NCBI GenBank assembly: GCA_937925855.1
Contig: CALAMO010000027.1
Coordinates: 62,001-126,000, forward strand
Source: an uncultured Thiotrichaceae bacterium
GTDB taxonomy: Bacteria; Pseudomonadota; Gammaproteobacteria; Thiotrichales; Thiotrichaceae
Direction of reading: 5' to 3'
Length of the DNA: 64,000 nt
Made by a program: the position numbers and the translations under genes. Shown here one piece after another: positions 1 through 8,414 of the stretch. Numbering within the stretch: position 1 is the first letter of the stretch; the number at the start of each line of letters is the position of its first letter. The notes beneath the pieces are model-generated. The model was not told where the DNA came from. It ran no database searches and was given only the letters and a program-made list of their open reading frames with translations.

Positions 1-471
1 ATGGTTTAACGCCTCATACGCCATACCCGCAGTCATTGCACCGTCACCGATAACCGCAATCGCCTGATAATCGTCCGCCCGGTGGCGGGCAGCTAATGCC
101 ATGCCTAAGGCCGCACTGATAGAGGTGCTGGAATGGCCGACACCAAAAGTGTCATATTCACTTTCAGCACGTTTAGGAAAGGGTGACAGCCCGCCCTGCT
201 GGCGGATCGTCGCAAGTTCATGCTTGCGGCCCGTTAGAATTTTATGCGGATAAGCCTGATGACCAACATCCCACACCAGCTTGTCTTTGGGGGTATTAAA
301 CACATAGTGCAGCGCAACGGCCAGTTCGACCGTACCCAGGTTGGAGGCAAAATGCCCACCGCCGCTGGACACACTACTCAGCAGAAAATCACGCAGCTGC
401 GTGCACAGCGTCGGCAAGTCTTCTACAGTAAGTTCGCGCAGATCTGCGGGGGATTGAATATTATCAAGCAT
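1..471 (-). CDS. dxs: 1-deoxy-D-xylulose-5-phosphate synthase, N-terminal part (runs off the left edge)
   Basis: First enzyme of the MEP isoprenoid pathway: a cytoplasmic thiamine-diphosphate enzyme that condenses pyruvate with glyceraldehyde 3-phosphate. Only the first 157 codons are inside the window; the frame is open to base 1. The ATG at 471 is followed by the DXS N-terminus, with the [12 protein letters not shown] segment, the [11 protein letters not shown] motif whose histidines contact the cofactor, the [10 protein letters not shown] motif and the start of the [13 protein letters not shown] thiamine-diphosphate/Mg binding motif. It lies 72 bases downstream of ispA on the same strand, the common ispA-dxs isoprenoid arrangement, and is probably cotranscribed with xseB and ispA. 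Nothing looks broken in the visible part. Confidence 0.95.
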   Translation of the reverse strand, partial: MLDNIQSPADLRELTVEDLPTLCTQLRDFLLSSVSSGGGHFASNLGTVELAVALHYVFNTPKDKLVWDVGHQAYPHKILTGRKHELATIRQQGGLSPFPKRAESEYDTFGVGHSSTSISAALGMALAARHRADDYQAIAVIGDGAMTAGMAYEALNH

Positions 472-543
472 TGGAGTCTCCGGCGACCACAGATGGGCGC
501 AATAAAAACGCCGCCAAGTACAGCTGAAGCAGCCAAGAATATA

Positions 544-1431
544 CTAGTACGCACGCTTAATGGTAAATTCAGCAATATCCTGTAATAAGCCAGCGGATAA
601 ACCTTCCAGCGCCTGGAGCGCCTCAGCGTGTAAACACTGGAGTTTATGCCGCGCAGCCTGCATCCCGATGACAGATGGGTAAGTGGCTTTGCCAGCGGCT
701 GCATCTGCACCCTGTTGCTTCCCCAGCGTCGCGGTATCACTAATCACATCCAGAATATCATCCTGCACCTGAAACGCCAAACCCAGACAGCAGGCGAACC
801 GGTCCAACCCAGCCAGCGTTGCCGCATCCACTGCGTCATCGCAGGCCGCCGCCAAGAGCACACTGCTGCGAATCAACGCGCCTGTTTTATGGCTATGCAT
901 GGTCTCCAACTCAGTCTCCGTGAGCAGCTGTCCCTCAGCGGCAAGATCAATCGCCTGCCCACCGACCATACCCTGTGAGCCCGCAGCCTGAGATAATAAT
1001 TGAATCATGTGCAGACGCTGTGCAGGCGCTACCGTTAATTCTGGGGCACAGGCCAGCCACTCAAAAGCCCGCGCCTGGAGCGCATCACCGACTAAAATAG
1101 CCGTCGCTTCATCGTAGTACCGATGACAGGTCGGCTTACCGCGCCGCAGAGCGTCATCATCCATTGCGGGCAAGTCATCATGCACCAGCGAATAGGCATG
1201 AATCAATTCTACAGCGGCGGCTGGAATGTCTAAGCGCTCAACGGGAATATTCAGTGCCTCGCCGGTCGCATAAACCAGCAGCGGACGCGCCCGCTTGCCG
1301 CCATCAAGCACGGCATAGCGCATCGCTTCATGCAAACGTGCCGGCATTTGATCTGCCGGAGGCAGCATGCGCTCCAACACACGCTCGACCCGATGCTGAT
1401 AGGCGGCCAGCGAACCACCGATACTGATCAC
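544..1431 (-). CDS. ispA: farnesyl diphosphate synthase (short-chain polyprenyl synthase)
   Basis: Makes geranyl and farnesyl diphosphate from IPP and DMAPP, feeding quinone and undecaprenyl synthesis. The 295-residue protein has the two aspartate-rich motifs of trans-prenyltransferases: DDLPAMDDD at residues 85-93 and DDILD at 224-228, with GGKRARP near residue 44 and a C-terminal TIKR element. The length is normal for IspA. The start is GTG at 1431, which shares bases with the TGA stop of xseB (GTGA overlap), so translation is probably coupled. It sits between xseB and dxs, the standard xseB-ispA-dxs order. A geranylgeranyl synthase is the alternative, but length and context favour IspA. 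Confidence 0.93.
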   Translation of the reverse strand: MISIGGSLAAYQHRVERVLERMLPPADQMPARLHEAMRYAVLDGGKRARPLLVYATGEALNIPVERLDIPAAAVELIHAYSLVHDDLPAMDDDALRRGKPTCHRYYDEATAILVGDALQARAFEWLACAPELTVAPAQRLHMIQLLSQAAGSQGMVGGQAIDLAAEGQLLTETELETMHSHKTGALIRSSVLLAAACDDAVDAATLAGLDRFACCLGLAFQVQDDILDVISDTATLGKQQGADAAAGKATYPSVIGMQAARHKLQCLHAEALQALEGLSAGLLQDIAEFTIKRAY

Positions 1432-1679
1432 GCGGCAGCGCCTGCTGAAAAATCCTGCTCTTCACCAGTGGCACTGAGTATTTTAACCCGCTGTTCAGCG
1501 ACTTTGAGCGCATCCTGACAAATGCGCGTCAGCTGCACGCCACGCTCAAACTCCTGCAATGAAGCCTCCAGCGACAGCTCGCCGCTCTCCATGCGCTGCA
1601 CCAGCCCTTCCAATTCGGCCAATGCGGCCTCGAAATCCGGTGCCTCAGTTTGTGTTTCCGCTTGCTTGCTGCCCGCCAT
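1428..1679 (-). CDS. xseB: exodeoxyribonuclease VII small subunit
   Basis: Small subunit of exonuclease VII, which degrades single-stranded DNA to oligonucleotides together with XseA. The 83-residue protein carries the family core [32 protein letters not shown], described here by its parts: the FEAALAELE helix at residues 18-26 and the GELSLEASL turn at about 38-46, followed by a helix ending in [12 protein letters not shown]. Length is typical. It is the first gene of the xseB-ispA-dxs group and ends by overlapping the GTG of ispA. The C-terminal tail is Ala/Gly-rich. xseA is not in the window. Confidence 0.92.
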   Translation of the reverse strand: MAGSKQAETQTEAPDFEAALAELEGLVQRMESGELSLEASLQEFERGVQLTRICQDALKVAEQRVKILSATGEEQDFSAGAAA

Positions 1680-1713
1680 CGCTCACCCAGCCCATCTGGT
1701 CATTATTCTGCGC

Positions 1714-2031
1714 TTATTCCGTGATTTGATCCGGGGTCAGCGCCTGATATTTTTCAAGCTGCTCAGTCGTAGCCTTCGCTTGATACTGCTCTTTAAACTG
1801 GCTGTAAGGCATGCCATAGACCTGCACCCGCGCCTGCTCATAATCCAGCTCATGGCCACATTCAGCCGCCGCCCCTTTATACCACTTTGCCATGCAATTG
1901 CGGCAAAACCCCGCTAAATTCATCAGATCAATATTTTGCACGTCGCTGCGCTTCTGCATATGACCCACCAGCGTGCGCCAAGCCGCAGCCTCTACTTCCA
2001 GACGGGTTTGTTCATCCATTAGCTTGCTCAT
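1714..2031 (-). CDS. DUF1244 family protein
   Basis: A 105-residue soluble protein I recognise as a DUF1244 member from the FCRNCMAKWY motif (about residues 43-52) and the YGMPYSQFKEQYQ segment near the C-terminus. Function is unknown. The two cysteines in FCRNC with a third at AAECGHE suggest metal or redox chemistry, but this is only inference. It lies 34 bases upstream of xseB and 51 bases downstream of zapD, all on the minus strand, so it is probably transcribed with them. No signal peptide or membrane segment is present. Confidence 0.8.
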   Translation of the reverse strand: MSKLMDEQTRLEVEAAAWRTLVGHMQKRSDVQNIDLMNLAGFCRNCMAKWYKGAAAECGHELDYEQARVQVYGMPYSQFKEQYQAKATTEQLEKYQALTPDQITE

Positions 2032-2082
2032 CCACCATCACTTAAAGACTAAACTTTAACGGTTAAAGACCCAGTGCATCGC

Positions 2083-2847
2083 TCAAAACGTGCACAATTT
2101 CAACGTAAAGGGTACATCCTCACGCACCTGCTTACCACGCTCAGCGAAGTGACTGACCTCAACAAAGCGCAAAGAAAAACGCAGTTTACCCGCACTGATT
2201 TCCGGGTACAGCTTAGAATCCTGCGGCAGCAAAACCTGTAACATCTGATAAATTTCGTCGGCGCGGGTAGACATCTGAAAAAAACCGGCCTGTGCAATGT
2301 GCGCCTGCCCGCTACAGTGATTACGCACTAGACTCAATAGATACGTCACCGCATCAGCCGTTTTCATATAAGGACCACCCCAGTCGCGCAAATCATCGGC
2401 CCGCGCTTCTGCCGGGGTTTCCAGCCAAAAGTTAAGCAGTGGAATATCAAAACCATTTACCCCACCCGGCAGTGAGGCACGCTGCCGCAAGGTACTAAAG
2501 AACACATGATTCCGTAGATTTTGACCCAGTGGGCCACGCTGCTGATGCAACGTTTTATTATGGCCGTCTAGACGCTCTAGCACCTCATACTGCGCAGGAA
2601 TATCAGCTTTACTCACAGCATTAATATTGCGCCGCACCGTCTGACTCATGCGATCTATCTCTTTAATTACATCACTTTTCAAATCCATACGCGCAGAAAG
2701 ATTGTACAGTTCAAGCAGGGCTGTCAGCGCAGAGAGCGTATCTGAACGCCACTCTTTTTCGAGGTGGTGGCGAAAGCGTTTTACCAACAGCTCCAACCGC
2801 AGAAAAATCCGTATTTTCTCATTGAGGGGTTGTTCATATACGATCAT
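2083..2847 (-). CDS. zapD: cell division protein ZapD
   Basis: Cytoplasmic FtsZ-ring-associated protein that bundles FtsZ filaments (formerly YacF/DUF1342). The 254-residue protein starts with the typical YEQPLNEKIRIFLRLE segment and has the expected all-helical N-terminal half and a beta-rich C-terminus. Length matches the family. It lies 60 bases downstream of coaE on the same strand; coaE-zapD adjacency is characteristic of gammaproteobacteria (often next to pilD and yacG, which are not seen here). No unusual features. Confidence 0.93.
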   Translation of the reverse strand: MIVYEQPLNEKIRIFLRLELLVKRFRHHLEKEWRSDTLSALTALLELYNLSARMDLKSDVIKEIDRMSQTVRRNINAVSKADIPAQYEVLERLDGHNKTLHQQRGPLGQNLRNHVFFSTLRQRASLPGGVNGFDIPLLNFWLETPAEARADDLRDWGGPYMKTADAVTYLLSLVRNHCSGQAHIAQAGFFQMSTRADEIYQMLQVLLPQDSKLYPEISAGKLRFSLRFVEVSHFAERGKQVREDVPFTLKLCTF

Positions 2848-2907
2848 GAATAAAATGCTGCCAGTTCCATTGGATTAAGACAAGACACACGATCAACGCC
2901 AGACTAT

Positions 2908-3507
2908 TTACGCACCAGCCAAAAGGCTTAGGTCGCGGTGCAGCTGATTGATTTGCGGGTAAAGCGCGTCCTGCACCGAACGATTATCGAGAATATGCGT
3001 TGCACTCTTCAGTCGCTCTGCCCGGGACGACTGCGCTTGCATTATACCCTTAATCAGCGCCGCGTCACTACCATCACGCTGCACGGTACGTTCTAACTGC
3101 TGTTCTGGCTCACAATCAACCACCACAATGGCATCGAATAATGATTGATAGCCCTTTTCTACTAATAGGGGAATGTCTACGACCAGATAGTTAGCGCCGG
3201 ACTGCTCAGCCATTGCGGCTAACAGACGCTGTCGAATATACGGATGCGTAATAGCCTCCAAGCGCGCTCTGGCCGCAGGATCGTCAAACACCTGCTCCCG
3301 CAGCCACTCCCGGTTCAGCTCCCCGTTAGAACGCAGTGATGACTCGCCAAACACCTCCACGATTTCCCGAAGCGCTACCTGCCCCGGCTCAACCACGCTA
3401 CGAGCAACTTGATCAGCATCAATCACCGGCACGCCCAACGTCTTGAGGTATTTTGCCACGGTGCTTTTACCGCTGCCGATACCGCCAGTGAGACCTACTT
3501 TTAACAT
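2908..3507 (-). CDS. coaE: dephospho-CoA kinase
   Basis: Last step of coenzyme A synthesis: ATP-dependent phosphorylation of the 3' hydroxyl of dephospho-CoA. The protein opens with the P-loop GLTGGIGSGKST, then VIDADQVAR near residue 33, the THPYIRQRL lid region and VDIPLLVEKGY. I place the start at ATG 3507 (199 residues), which puts the P-loop at the usual distance from the N-terminus. An upstream in-frame TTG at 3531 would add eight residues and has AGGA directly abutting it, which is too close for normal initiation. It follows the rpsT terminator and precedes zapD. Confidence 0.94.
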   Translation of the reverse strand: MLKVGLTGGIGSGKSTVAKYLKTLGVPVIDADQVARSVVEPGQVALREIVEVFGESSLRSNGELNREWLREQVFDDPAARARLEAITHPYIRQRLLAAMAEQSGANYLVVDIPLLVEKGYQSLFDAIVVVDCEPEQQLERTVQRDGSDAALIKGIMQAQSSRAERLKSATHILDNRSVQDALYPQINQLHRDLSLLAGA

Positions 3508-3568
3508 GGCACAGCGTGAAGCCTTCAGCAATCCTATTCCGGTGAGTATCTAGCCCAGCACACCACGC

Positions 3569-3598
3569 AAAAAGGCCGACTTGAAAACAAACCGGCCT
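3569..3598 (-). terminator. intrinsic terminator of rpsT
   Basis: Reading the minus strand just past rpsT there is a perfect 6-bp stem AGGCCG...CGGCCT with a 14-base loop, running directly into a TTTTT tract. On the plus strand the arms are 3573-3578 and 3593-3598 and the A-run is 3569-3573. Position and polarity fit Rho-independent termination of rpsT, which would separate it from coaE. Confidence 0.85.
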
Positions 3599-3634
3599 AG
3601 CATACAGCTTTGCGTTACCGCAATGGGTTAAAGC

Positions 3635-3901
3635 TTAGGCACTGAGCGCACGAACATGCGCGTTCAGGCGACTCTTATGCCGCGCAGCCTTATTCTTGTG
3701 AATAATGCCTTTGTCAGCAATCGAATCAATGACGGGCACGGCTGCCTGATAAGCAGCAGTCGCGGCTGCGTGATCACCAGCCTCAATCGCACTCAACACG
3801 CCTTTGATATGAGTACGCAGACGTGAGCGTAGGTTCTTGTTGTGCATACGGCGCTTGTTGGCCTGACGAACACGTTTTCTGGCAGATTTAATATTAGGCA
3901 A
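3635..3901 (-). CDS. rpsT: 30S ribosomal protein S20 (TTG start)
   Basis: Primary 16S rRNA-binding protein of the small subunit. The sequence from NIKSARKR through NKRRMHNKN, the alanine-rich middle and [17 protein letters not shown] is unmistakable S20. The family begins with MANIKSA or similar, and here the matching codon before PNIKSA is TTG at 3901, with GGAG eight bases upstream as ribosome binding site. This gives 88 residues, the usual length. A second in-frame TTG at 3916 would add five residues that are not part of the family and would remove the Shine-Dalgarno. The gene has its own promoters upstream and a strong terminator, so it is monocistronic. E. coli rpsT also starts with UUG, which is linked to its translational autoregulation. 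Confidence 0.95.
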   Translation of the reverse strand: MPNIKSARKRVRQANKRRMHNKNLRSRLRTHIKGVLSAIEAGDHAAATAAYQAAVPVIDSIADKGIIHKNKAARHKSRLNAHVRALSA

Positions 3902-3940
3902 GGGTCTTCTCCGCAAAACCGATCTAAAACTAAGGCGCGT

Positions 3941-3969
3941 ATTATGCAGACAATCAACTACCGCATCAA
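3941..3969 (-). promoter_or_regulatory. promoter of rpsT (proximal)
   Basis: On the minus strand a -35 hexamer TTGATG (3969-3964) is separated by exactly 17 bases from a -10 hexamer CATAAT (3946-3941), 40 bases upstream of the TTG start of rpsT. A good sigma70 match in position and spacing. Confidence 0.65.
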
Positions 3970-3973
3970 CTAC

Positions 3974-3979
3974 ATTATA
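3974..3979 (-). promoter_or_regulatory. candidate second rpsT promoter, -10 element
   Basis: A perfect TATAAT on the minus strand lies about 30 bases upstream of the proximal promoter's -10. Its -35 region is poor. E. coli rpsT has two tandem promoters, which makes a second one plausible, but this call rests on the -10 box alone. Confidence 0.4.
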
Positions 3980-4012
3980 CGCTCAGTTTGAAATTTATTA
4001 CTGAATGAGGAG

Positions 4013-4867
4013 CTACTGAATGTGGTGTAAAATCCCATCCAGCTCATCCAAACTATTATATTCAATCACCATACGCCCCTTACCGCGCTGATTATAGCGA
4101 ATCGCCACCTTAGCGCCGAGCTGATCCGCTAACTTACGCTCCAGGTGTTCAACATCAGGTGAAAGGGGCTGTTCCACTTTCTCTGGCTTACCTTGCAACA
4201 AGGTCTTCACCAGTCTTTCGGTTTCACGTACCGACAGTTGGCGCGCCACCACTTTTTGCGCGGCATTAAGCTGTACCATCTCATTCACCAGTGCCAATAA
4301 GGCACGCGCATGCCCCATACTCAACTCGCCCGTTTCCAGTAAGGCCTTAACGTCTGGCGTGAGCTCTAACAGGCGCAGCAGATTAGTCACCGCCGCCCGC
4401 GAGCGCCCAACAGCCTCGGCCGTTTGCTGATGGGTCAGGCCAAATTCATCAATCAGACGCCGTAAACCGGCGGCCTCTTCCAAAGCATTCAGGTCTTCAC
4501 GCTGAATATTTTCAATCAGCGACATCGCAGCCGCGGCCTGATCTGGGATTTCACGCACCACTGCCGGAATATCATGCATCTCAGCCAGCTGCGCTGCTCG
4601 CCAGCGCCGCTCACCCGCGATAAGCTCATAGCTACCATCGCTCAGACGCCGCACGACCACCGGCTGGATCATGCCCTGGGCTTTAATCGAGTCCGCCAGC
4701 TCTTGTAAGGCAACAGCCTCAAACTGCATACGCGGCTGATAGGCGCCCGGTTTGATCTTCTCAATCGGCAGTTTCTTCAGCAGCGTCTCATCTGACTGGC
4801 TGACTGCCTCCCGCGCTGAGCTGAGCAGTACATCCAACCCGCGTCCCAATCCCGGCTTCTTTACCAT
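4013..4867 (-). CDS. parB: chromosome partitioning protein ParB
   Basis: CTP-dependent DNA clamp that loads at parS and, with ParA, segregates the replication origin. The 284-residue protein has the N-terminal LGRGLDVLL peptide that contacts ParA, the IKPGAYQPR and GERRWRAAQLAEM motifs of the CTP-binding domain, the EDLNALEEA motif, a helix-turn-helix (TAEAVGRSRAAVTNLLRLL, about residues 145-163) and a C-terminal dimerisation domain. Its ATG at 4867 overlaps the last codons of parA by 7 bases. Size and order (mnmG-rsmG-parA-parB) are standard. No downstream atp operon follows; rpsT is next. Confidence 0.95.
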   Translation of the reverse strand: MVKKPGLGRGLDVLLSSAREAVSQSDETLLKKLPIEKIKPGAYQPRMQFEAVALQELADSIKAQGMIQPVVVRRLSDGSYELIAGERRWRAAQLAEMHDIPAVVREIPDQAAAAMSLIENIQREDLNALEEAAGLRRLIDEFGLTHQQTAEAVGRSRAAVTNLLRLLELTPDVKALLETGELSMGHARALLALVNEMVQLNAAQKVVARQLSVRETERLVKTLLQGKPEKVEQPLSPDVEHLERKLADQLGAKVAIRYNQRGKGRMVIEYNSLDELDGILHHIQ

Positions 4868-5652
4868 GCGCTGCCTCCCACTTCGGCGTGACTATCCTTG
4901 CGCAGCATCTCCGCTGCCAGCGCTAAATAAGCCAGCGCACCGCGTGAGTTTTTATCATAGTTCAACACTGGCAGGCCATGACTCGGCGCTTCTGCCAGCC
5001 TAATATTACGCGGGATAGAAGTGGCATAGAGTCGATCCTTAAAGTGCGACTGCAACTGATCCGAAACATCACGCGACAAATTACTGCGTGGGTCATACAT
5101 CGTGCGAATCAACCCCATAATTTTCAGCCCCGGATTGGCCGAAGCCGAAATTTCATCGATGGTATTCACCAGCGCACTCAAGCCCTCCAACGCATAATAT
5201 TCACATTGCATCGGAATCACCACACCATCCGCAGCCACCAAGGCATTCACCGTCAGCATATTAAGCGAGGGCGGACAGTCCACCAAGATAAAGTCATAAT
5301 CACTCACCAGCGGCTGGAGCGCCATTTTCAAGCGGAACTCGCGTTGCTCACGCTGCATCAATCCGACTTCTGCCACCGTCAAATCCGGCGTACCCGGCAG
5401 TACCGCAATATTAGTTTCAGGGATTTCATAGAGAATATCAGCCGCCGGTACGCGCCCCAACAACACATCATGCAATGCCGGATTTTGGTCGTGCTTATCA
5501 ATCCCAAAACCGGTGGTGGCATTGCCTTGGGGATCCATGTCAATCATCAGAATTTTACGTCGCATCGCCGCCAGCGAGGCCACCAGATTCACTGTGGTAG
5601 TGGTTTTACCGACGCCGCCTTTCTGATTGGCAATCGCAATGACTTTGCTCAT
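4861..5652 (-). CDS. parA: chromosome partitioning ATPase ParA (Soj)
   Basis: Deviant Walker ATPase that forms a DNA-bound gradient and moves ParB-parS complexes. The 263-residue protein begins IAIANQKGGVGKTTT (deviant Walker A, residues 5-19), with MIDMDPQGNATTGFG (Walker A'), VDCPPSLNMLT (Walker B) and the SIPRNIRLAEAPSHGLPV segment typical of Soj. Length is right for chromosomal rather than plasmid ParA, which carries an N-terminal extension. It overlaps parB and lies 43 bases after rsmG. Confidence 0.95.
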   Translation of the reverse strand: MSKVIAIANQKGGVGKTTTTVNLVASLAAMRRKILMIDMDPQGNATTGFGIDKHDQNPALHDVLLGRVPAADILYEIPETNIAVLPGTPDLTVAEVGLMQREQREFRLKMALQPLVSDYDFILVDCPPSLNMLTVNALVAADGVVIPMQCEYYALEGLSALVNTIDEISASANPGLKIMGLIRTMYDPRSNLSRDVSDQLQSHFKDRLYATSIPRNIRLAEAPSHGLPVLNYDKNSRGALAYLALAAEMLRKDSHAEVGGSAW

Positions 5653-5695
5653 GAATATCCCAACAGATGTGTAAGAAATAGAGTGGACAATGCGC

Positions 5696-6337
5696 CTAAA
5701 CCGAACGCATTAGAGCCAGCAAATGACGCTCTGCCGCTAACTCCGGTACGCTCAGGGAGTGTGTCTCTGCGACACGCCATCCTGCTGGCAAGGCAGCAAC
5801 TTCCTGTGCGGGGTAACGTCCTTTCATTGCATACAGCCTGCCATCATCCTGTAAATGTGCAGCGCTTACAGTAACAAAATCGCCGAGTGAGGCAAAGGCC
5901 CGGCTGACAATAGCCGTAAACTTATGTTTCGGCTGCCACTGTTCGACCCGCTGCTGTATCACCGTCACATTTTTTAAGCCCAACTCTAGAACCGCCTGCT
6001 GTATAAAGCGGGTTTTCTTGCCGTTAGTATCTAACAGTGTGCAGGTTCGCTGTGGATAAATAATCGCCAGCGGAATACCGGGCAATCCTGCCCCGCTCCC
6101 CACATCCAGGCAAGTCTCACCGCGCATGAGCTGCACCACGCTCAGACTGTCCCACAGATGCAGCGGCAACATCTGTGCCGGATCACGCACCGCCGTTAGG
6201 TTATAAACCTTATTCCAACGGTACAGCAAACTGAGATAGGCCTGTAACTGCGCCAGCTGTACCGCATCGACCTCACAGTTTAGCGCGGACAGACCACGCT
6301 GCCAGCGCCCAAGGTCAGGAACTAGTGCTGCTTTCAT
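5696..6337 (-). CDS. rsmG: 16S rRNA (guanine527-N7)-methyltransferase RsmG
   Basis: SAM-dependent methyltransferase that makes m7G527 in 16S rRNA (GidB). The 213-residue protein has YNLTAVRDPAQMLPLHLWDSL, shown here as its parts YNLTAVRD and LHLWDSL, then the SAM-binding CLDVGSGAGLPGIPLA and the SRAFASLGDF motif. The ATG at 6337 is 15 bases downstream of the mnmG stop. Part of the mnmG-rsmG-parA-parB operon. Confidence 0.95.
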   Translation of the reverse strand: MKAALVPDLGRWQRGLSALNCEVDAVQLAQLQAYLSLLYRWNKVYNLTAVRDPAQMLPLHLWDSLSVVQLMRGETCLDVGSGAGLPGIPLAIIYPQRTCTLLDTNGKKTRFIQQAVLELGLKNVTVIQQRVEQWQPKHKFTAIVSRAFASLGDFVTVSAAHLQDDGRLYAMKGRYPAQEVAALPAGWRVAETHSLSVPELAAERHLLALMRSV

Positions 6338-6352
6338 GACACCATAGTCCGC

Positions 6353-8290
6353 TCAGGCACGCGCACGCAGCGGCGCATCAGCCCGCAGCTGCTCAACACC
6401 CACCGCCCGCATGGACTGTTTTTTCAAGTGCACCAGTAGCAGTGAAATCGCCGCAGGGGTCATACCCGGAATACGCGCCGCATGACCAATCGTTATCGGG
6501 CGCTGCGCCTGTAATTTCTGCCGGGCTTCATTGGATAAACCCTGCACGTTGGCGTAGTCGAGCTGCTCCGGCAGGAGCGTCGCTTCATGCCGCTGCTGCT
6601 TGGCGACTTCAACCTGCTGGCGTTCGATATAACCGGCGTATTTACACTGAATTTCCACCTGCTCACAGACTTTTTCATCCAGCACAGTGGCGGCCGCAGG
6701 TTGTGCTGCGGCTAGGCTCATCAGGCTAGCATACGTCACCTGGGGCCGCCGTAGCAGCTCAGACAAACGATACTCATGGCTGATTTTATCGCCAAACACC
6801 CGCTCATTCTCAGCGGCGCTCAGCATGCGGGGATGCAGGAAGGTTTCCTGTAAACGCTGCTGCTCACGCACAATGGCCTCACGCTTCGCGCTGAACTGAC
6901 GAAACCGCTCCTCATCCACCAGACCCAACTCTCGACCCAGCTCAGTCAGTCGCAGATCCGCATTATCCTCACGCAGCAAGAGCCGGTGTTCCGCACGGCT
7001 GGTAAACATCCGGTAAGGCTCACGGGTACCGTGCGTAATCAGATCATCCACCAACACGCCAAGATAGGCCTGATCGCGCCGTGGCCACCAACCGTCTTTA
7101 CCCTGCACTTGGAGCGCAGCATTCAGCCCGGCCAACAACCCCTGAGCACCAGCCTCTTCATAGCCGGTGGTGCCATTAATTTGTCCAGCAAAGTACAGCC
7201 CGCCTAACACGCGCGTTTCCAGCGTCGGTTTTAGATCACGCGGATCAAAGAAATCATATTCAATCGCATAGCCTGGACGGGTAATATGCGCCTTTTCAAA
7301 CCCGGCAATCGACCGAATGAAATCATACTGCACATCAAACGGCAGGCTGGTAGAAATACCATTGGGGTAAAGCTCGTACGTATCCAACCCTTCTGGCTCG
7401 ACAAAAATCTGATGCCGATCTTTATCCGCAAAACGCACAATCTTGTCTTCAATCGAAGGGCAATAGCGTGGACCCACACCGTCAATCACCCCGGTATACA
7501 GCGGCGAACGATCCAGCGCACCGTGAATGATTTCATGCGTGCGCGCATTGGTATAGGTGATATGGCACGGCACCTGCGCGGGATGATCCTCGCGGCGACC
7601 CAAAAAGGAGAATACCGGCAGCGGCTCGTCGCCGGGCTGCACGGCCAGCTGACTGAAATCAACACTCCGAGCATCAATCCGGGCTGGCGTGCCCGTTTTC
7701 AACCGATCAACACGCAGCGGTAATTCACGCAACCGCTCCGCCAGCGCGATCGACGGGGGATCACCCGCCCGACCTGCGCTGTGGTTTTCCATACCAATAT
7801 GAATTTTTCCACCGAGAAAAGTACCGGTCGTTAATACCACCGTTGGCGCTGAGAAGTTCAGCCCCATTTGAGTACGAACGCCCCGAACGCGCTCACCGGC
7901 CAGTAGCAGATCATCGGCGGACTGCTGGAAGACATCCAGATTAGCCTGCGCCTCAACGATGTTGCGAATCGCCGCTTTGTAGCGGACACGATCAGCCTGG
8001 GCGCGGGTGGCGCGCACTGCCGGGCCTTTGCGAGCATTCAGAGTGCGAAATTGAATCCCGCCCTTATCTGCCGCCTGTGCCATTGCCCCTGCCAGTGCGT
8101 CGATTTCTTTCACCAAATGGCCTTTGCCAATCCCTCCAATCGCTGGATTGCAGCTCATCTGGCCGATGGTCTCAATATTGTGGGTCAATAATAAGGTGCG
8201 CTGCCCCATACGCGCCGCTGCCAGTGCGGCTTCGGTGCCGGCGTGACCGCCGCCGATGACGATAACATCGTAGGACTGTGGGTACTGCAT
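6353..8290 (-). CDS. mnmG: tRNA uridine 5-carboxymethylaminomethyl modification enzyme MnmG
   Basis: FAD enzyme that, with MnmE, installs the cmnm5 group at the wobble uridine of several tRNAs (GidA). The 645-residue protein starts with the dinucleotide-binding [19 protein letters not shown] segment, followed by [17 protein letters not shown], split here as SCNPAIGG and [10 protein letters not shown], the [10 protein letters not shown] motif and the [14 protein letters not shown]-terminal FAD motif. Length is close to the 629 residues of the E. coli protein, with a slightly longer C-terminus ending in DAPLRARA. First gene of the par operon, with a good promoter 47 bases upstream. Confidence 0.97.
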   Translation of the reverse strand: MQYPQSYDVIVIGGGHAGTEAALAAARMGQRTLLLTHNIETIGQMSCNPAIGGIGKGHLVKEIDALAGAMAQAADKGGIQFRTLNARKGPAVRATRAQADRVRYKAAIRNIVEAQANLDVFQQSADDLLLAGERVRGVRTQMGLNFSAPTVVLTTGTFLGGKIHIGMENHSAGRAGDPPSIALAERLRELPLRVDRLKTGTPARIDARSVDFSQLAVQPGDEPLPVFSFLGRREDHPAQVPCHITYTNARTHEIIHGALDRSPLYTGVIDGVGPRYCPSIEDKIVRFADKDRHQIFVEPEGLDTYELYPNGISTSLPFDVQYDFIRSIAGFEKAHITRPGYAIEYDFFDPRDLKPTLETRVLGGLYFAGQINGTTGYEEAGAQGLLAGLNAALQVQGKDGWWPRRDQAYLGVLVDDLITHGTREPYRMFTSRAEHRLLLREDNADLRLTELGRELGLVDEERFRQFSAKREAIVREQQRLQETFLHPRMLSAAENERVFGDKISHEYRLSELLRRPQVTYASLMSLAAAQPAAATVLDEKVCEQVEIQCKYAGYIERQQVEVAKQQRHEATLLPEQLDYANVQGLSNEARQKLQAQRPITIGHAARIPGMTPAAISLLLVHLKKQSMRAVGVEQLRADAPLRARA

Positions 8291-8336
8291 CAGATATGAC
8301 CTTGCGCTTTAGCGCTGTGTTCTGGGAAAGCGGTGT

Positions 8337-8365
8337 ATTGTAGTATGCGGTGCGGTGGTACTCAA
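8337..8365 (-). promoter_or_regulatory. promoter of the mnmG-rsmG-parA-parB operon
   Basis: On the minus strand -35 TTGAGT (8365-8360) and -10 TACAAT (8342-8337) are exactly 17 bases apart and 47 bases upstream of the mnmG ATG. The leader between them and the ATG holds a small GCGC-TAAA-GCGC hairpin. Confidence 0.65.
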
Positions 8366-8414
8366 TACAATGTCCGACAATGGCCATACGCAATGCACGC
8401 CCACGGCTACGCCG

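Noticed and set aside
4221-4229. GTTTCACGT inside parB, resembling half of a parS site
   Set aside because: The second half does not continue as GAAAC, so only one arm matches. A parS call needs both halves.
4978-5874. A 298-codon open frame on the plus strand, antisense to parA and rsmG
   Set aside because: It covers two well-supported conserved genes in the opposite direction and its product has no recognisable domain. It is a shadow frame.
6051-6059. Perfect DnaA box TGTGGATAA inside rsmG, near the par operon
   Set aside because: A single 9-mer is expected by chance about once in two windows of this size on both strands. There is no cluster, no AT-rich unwinding element and no dnaA or dnaN nearby, so oriC is not supported.
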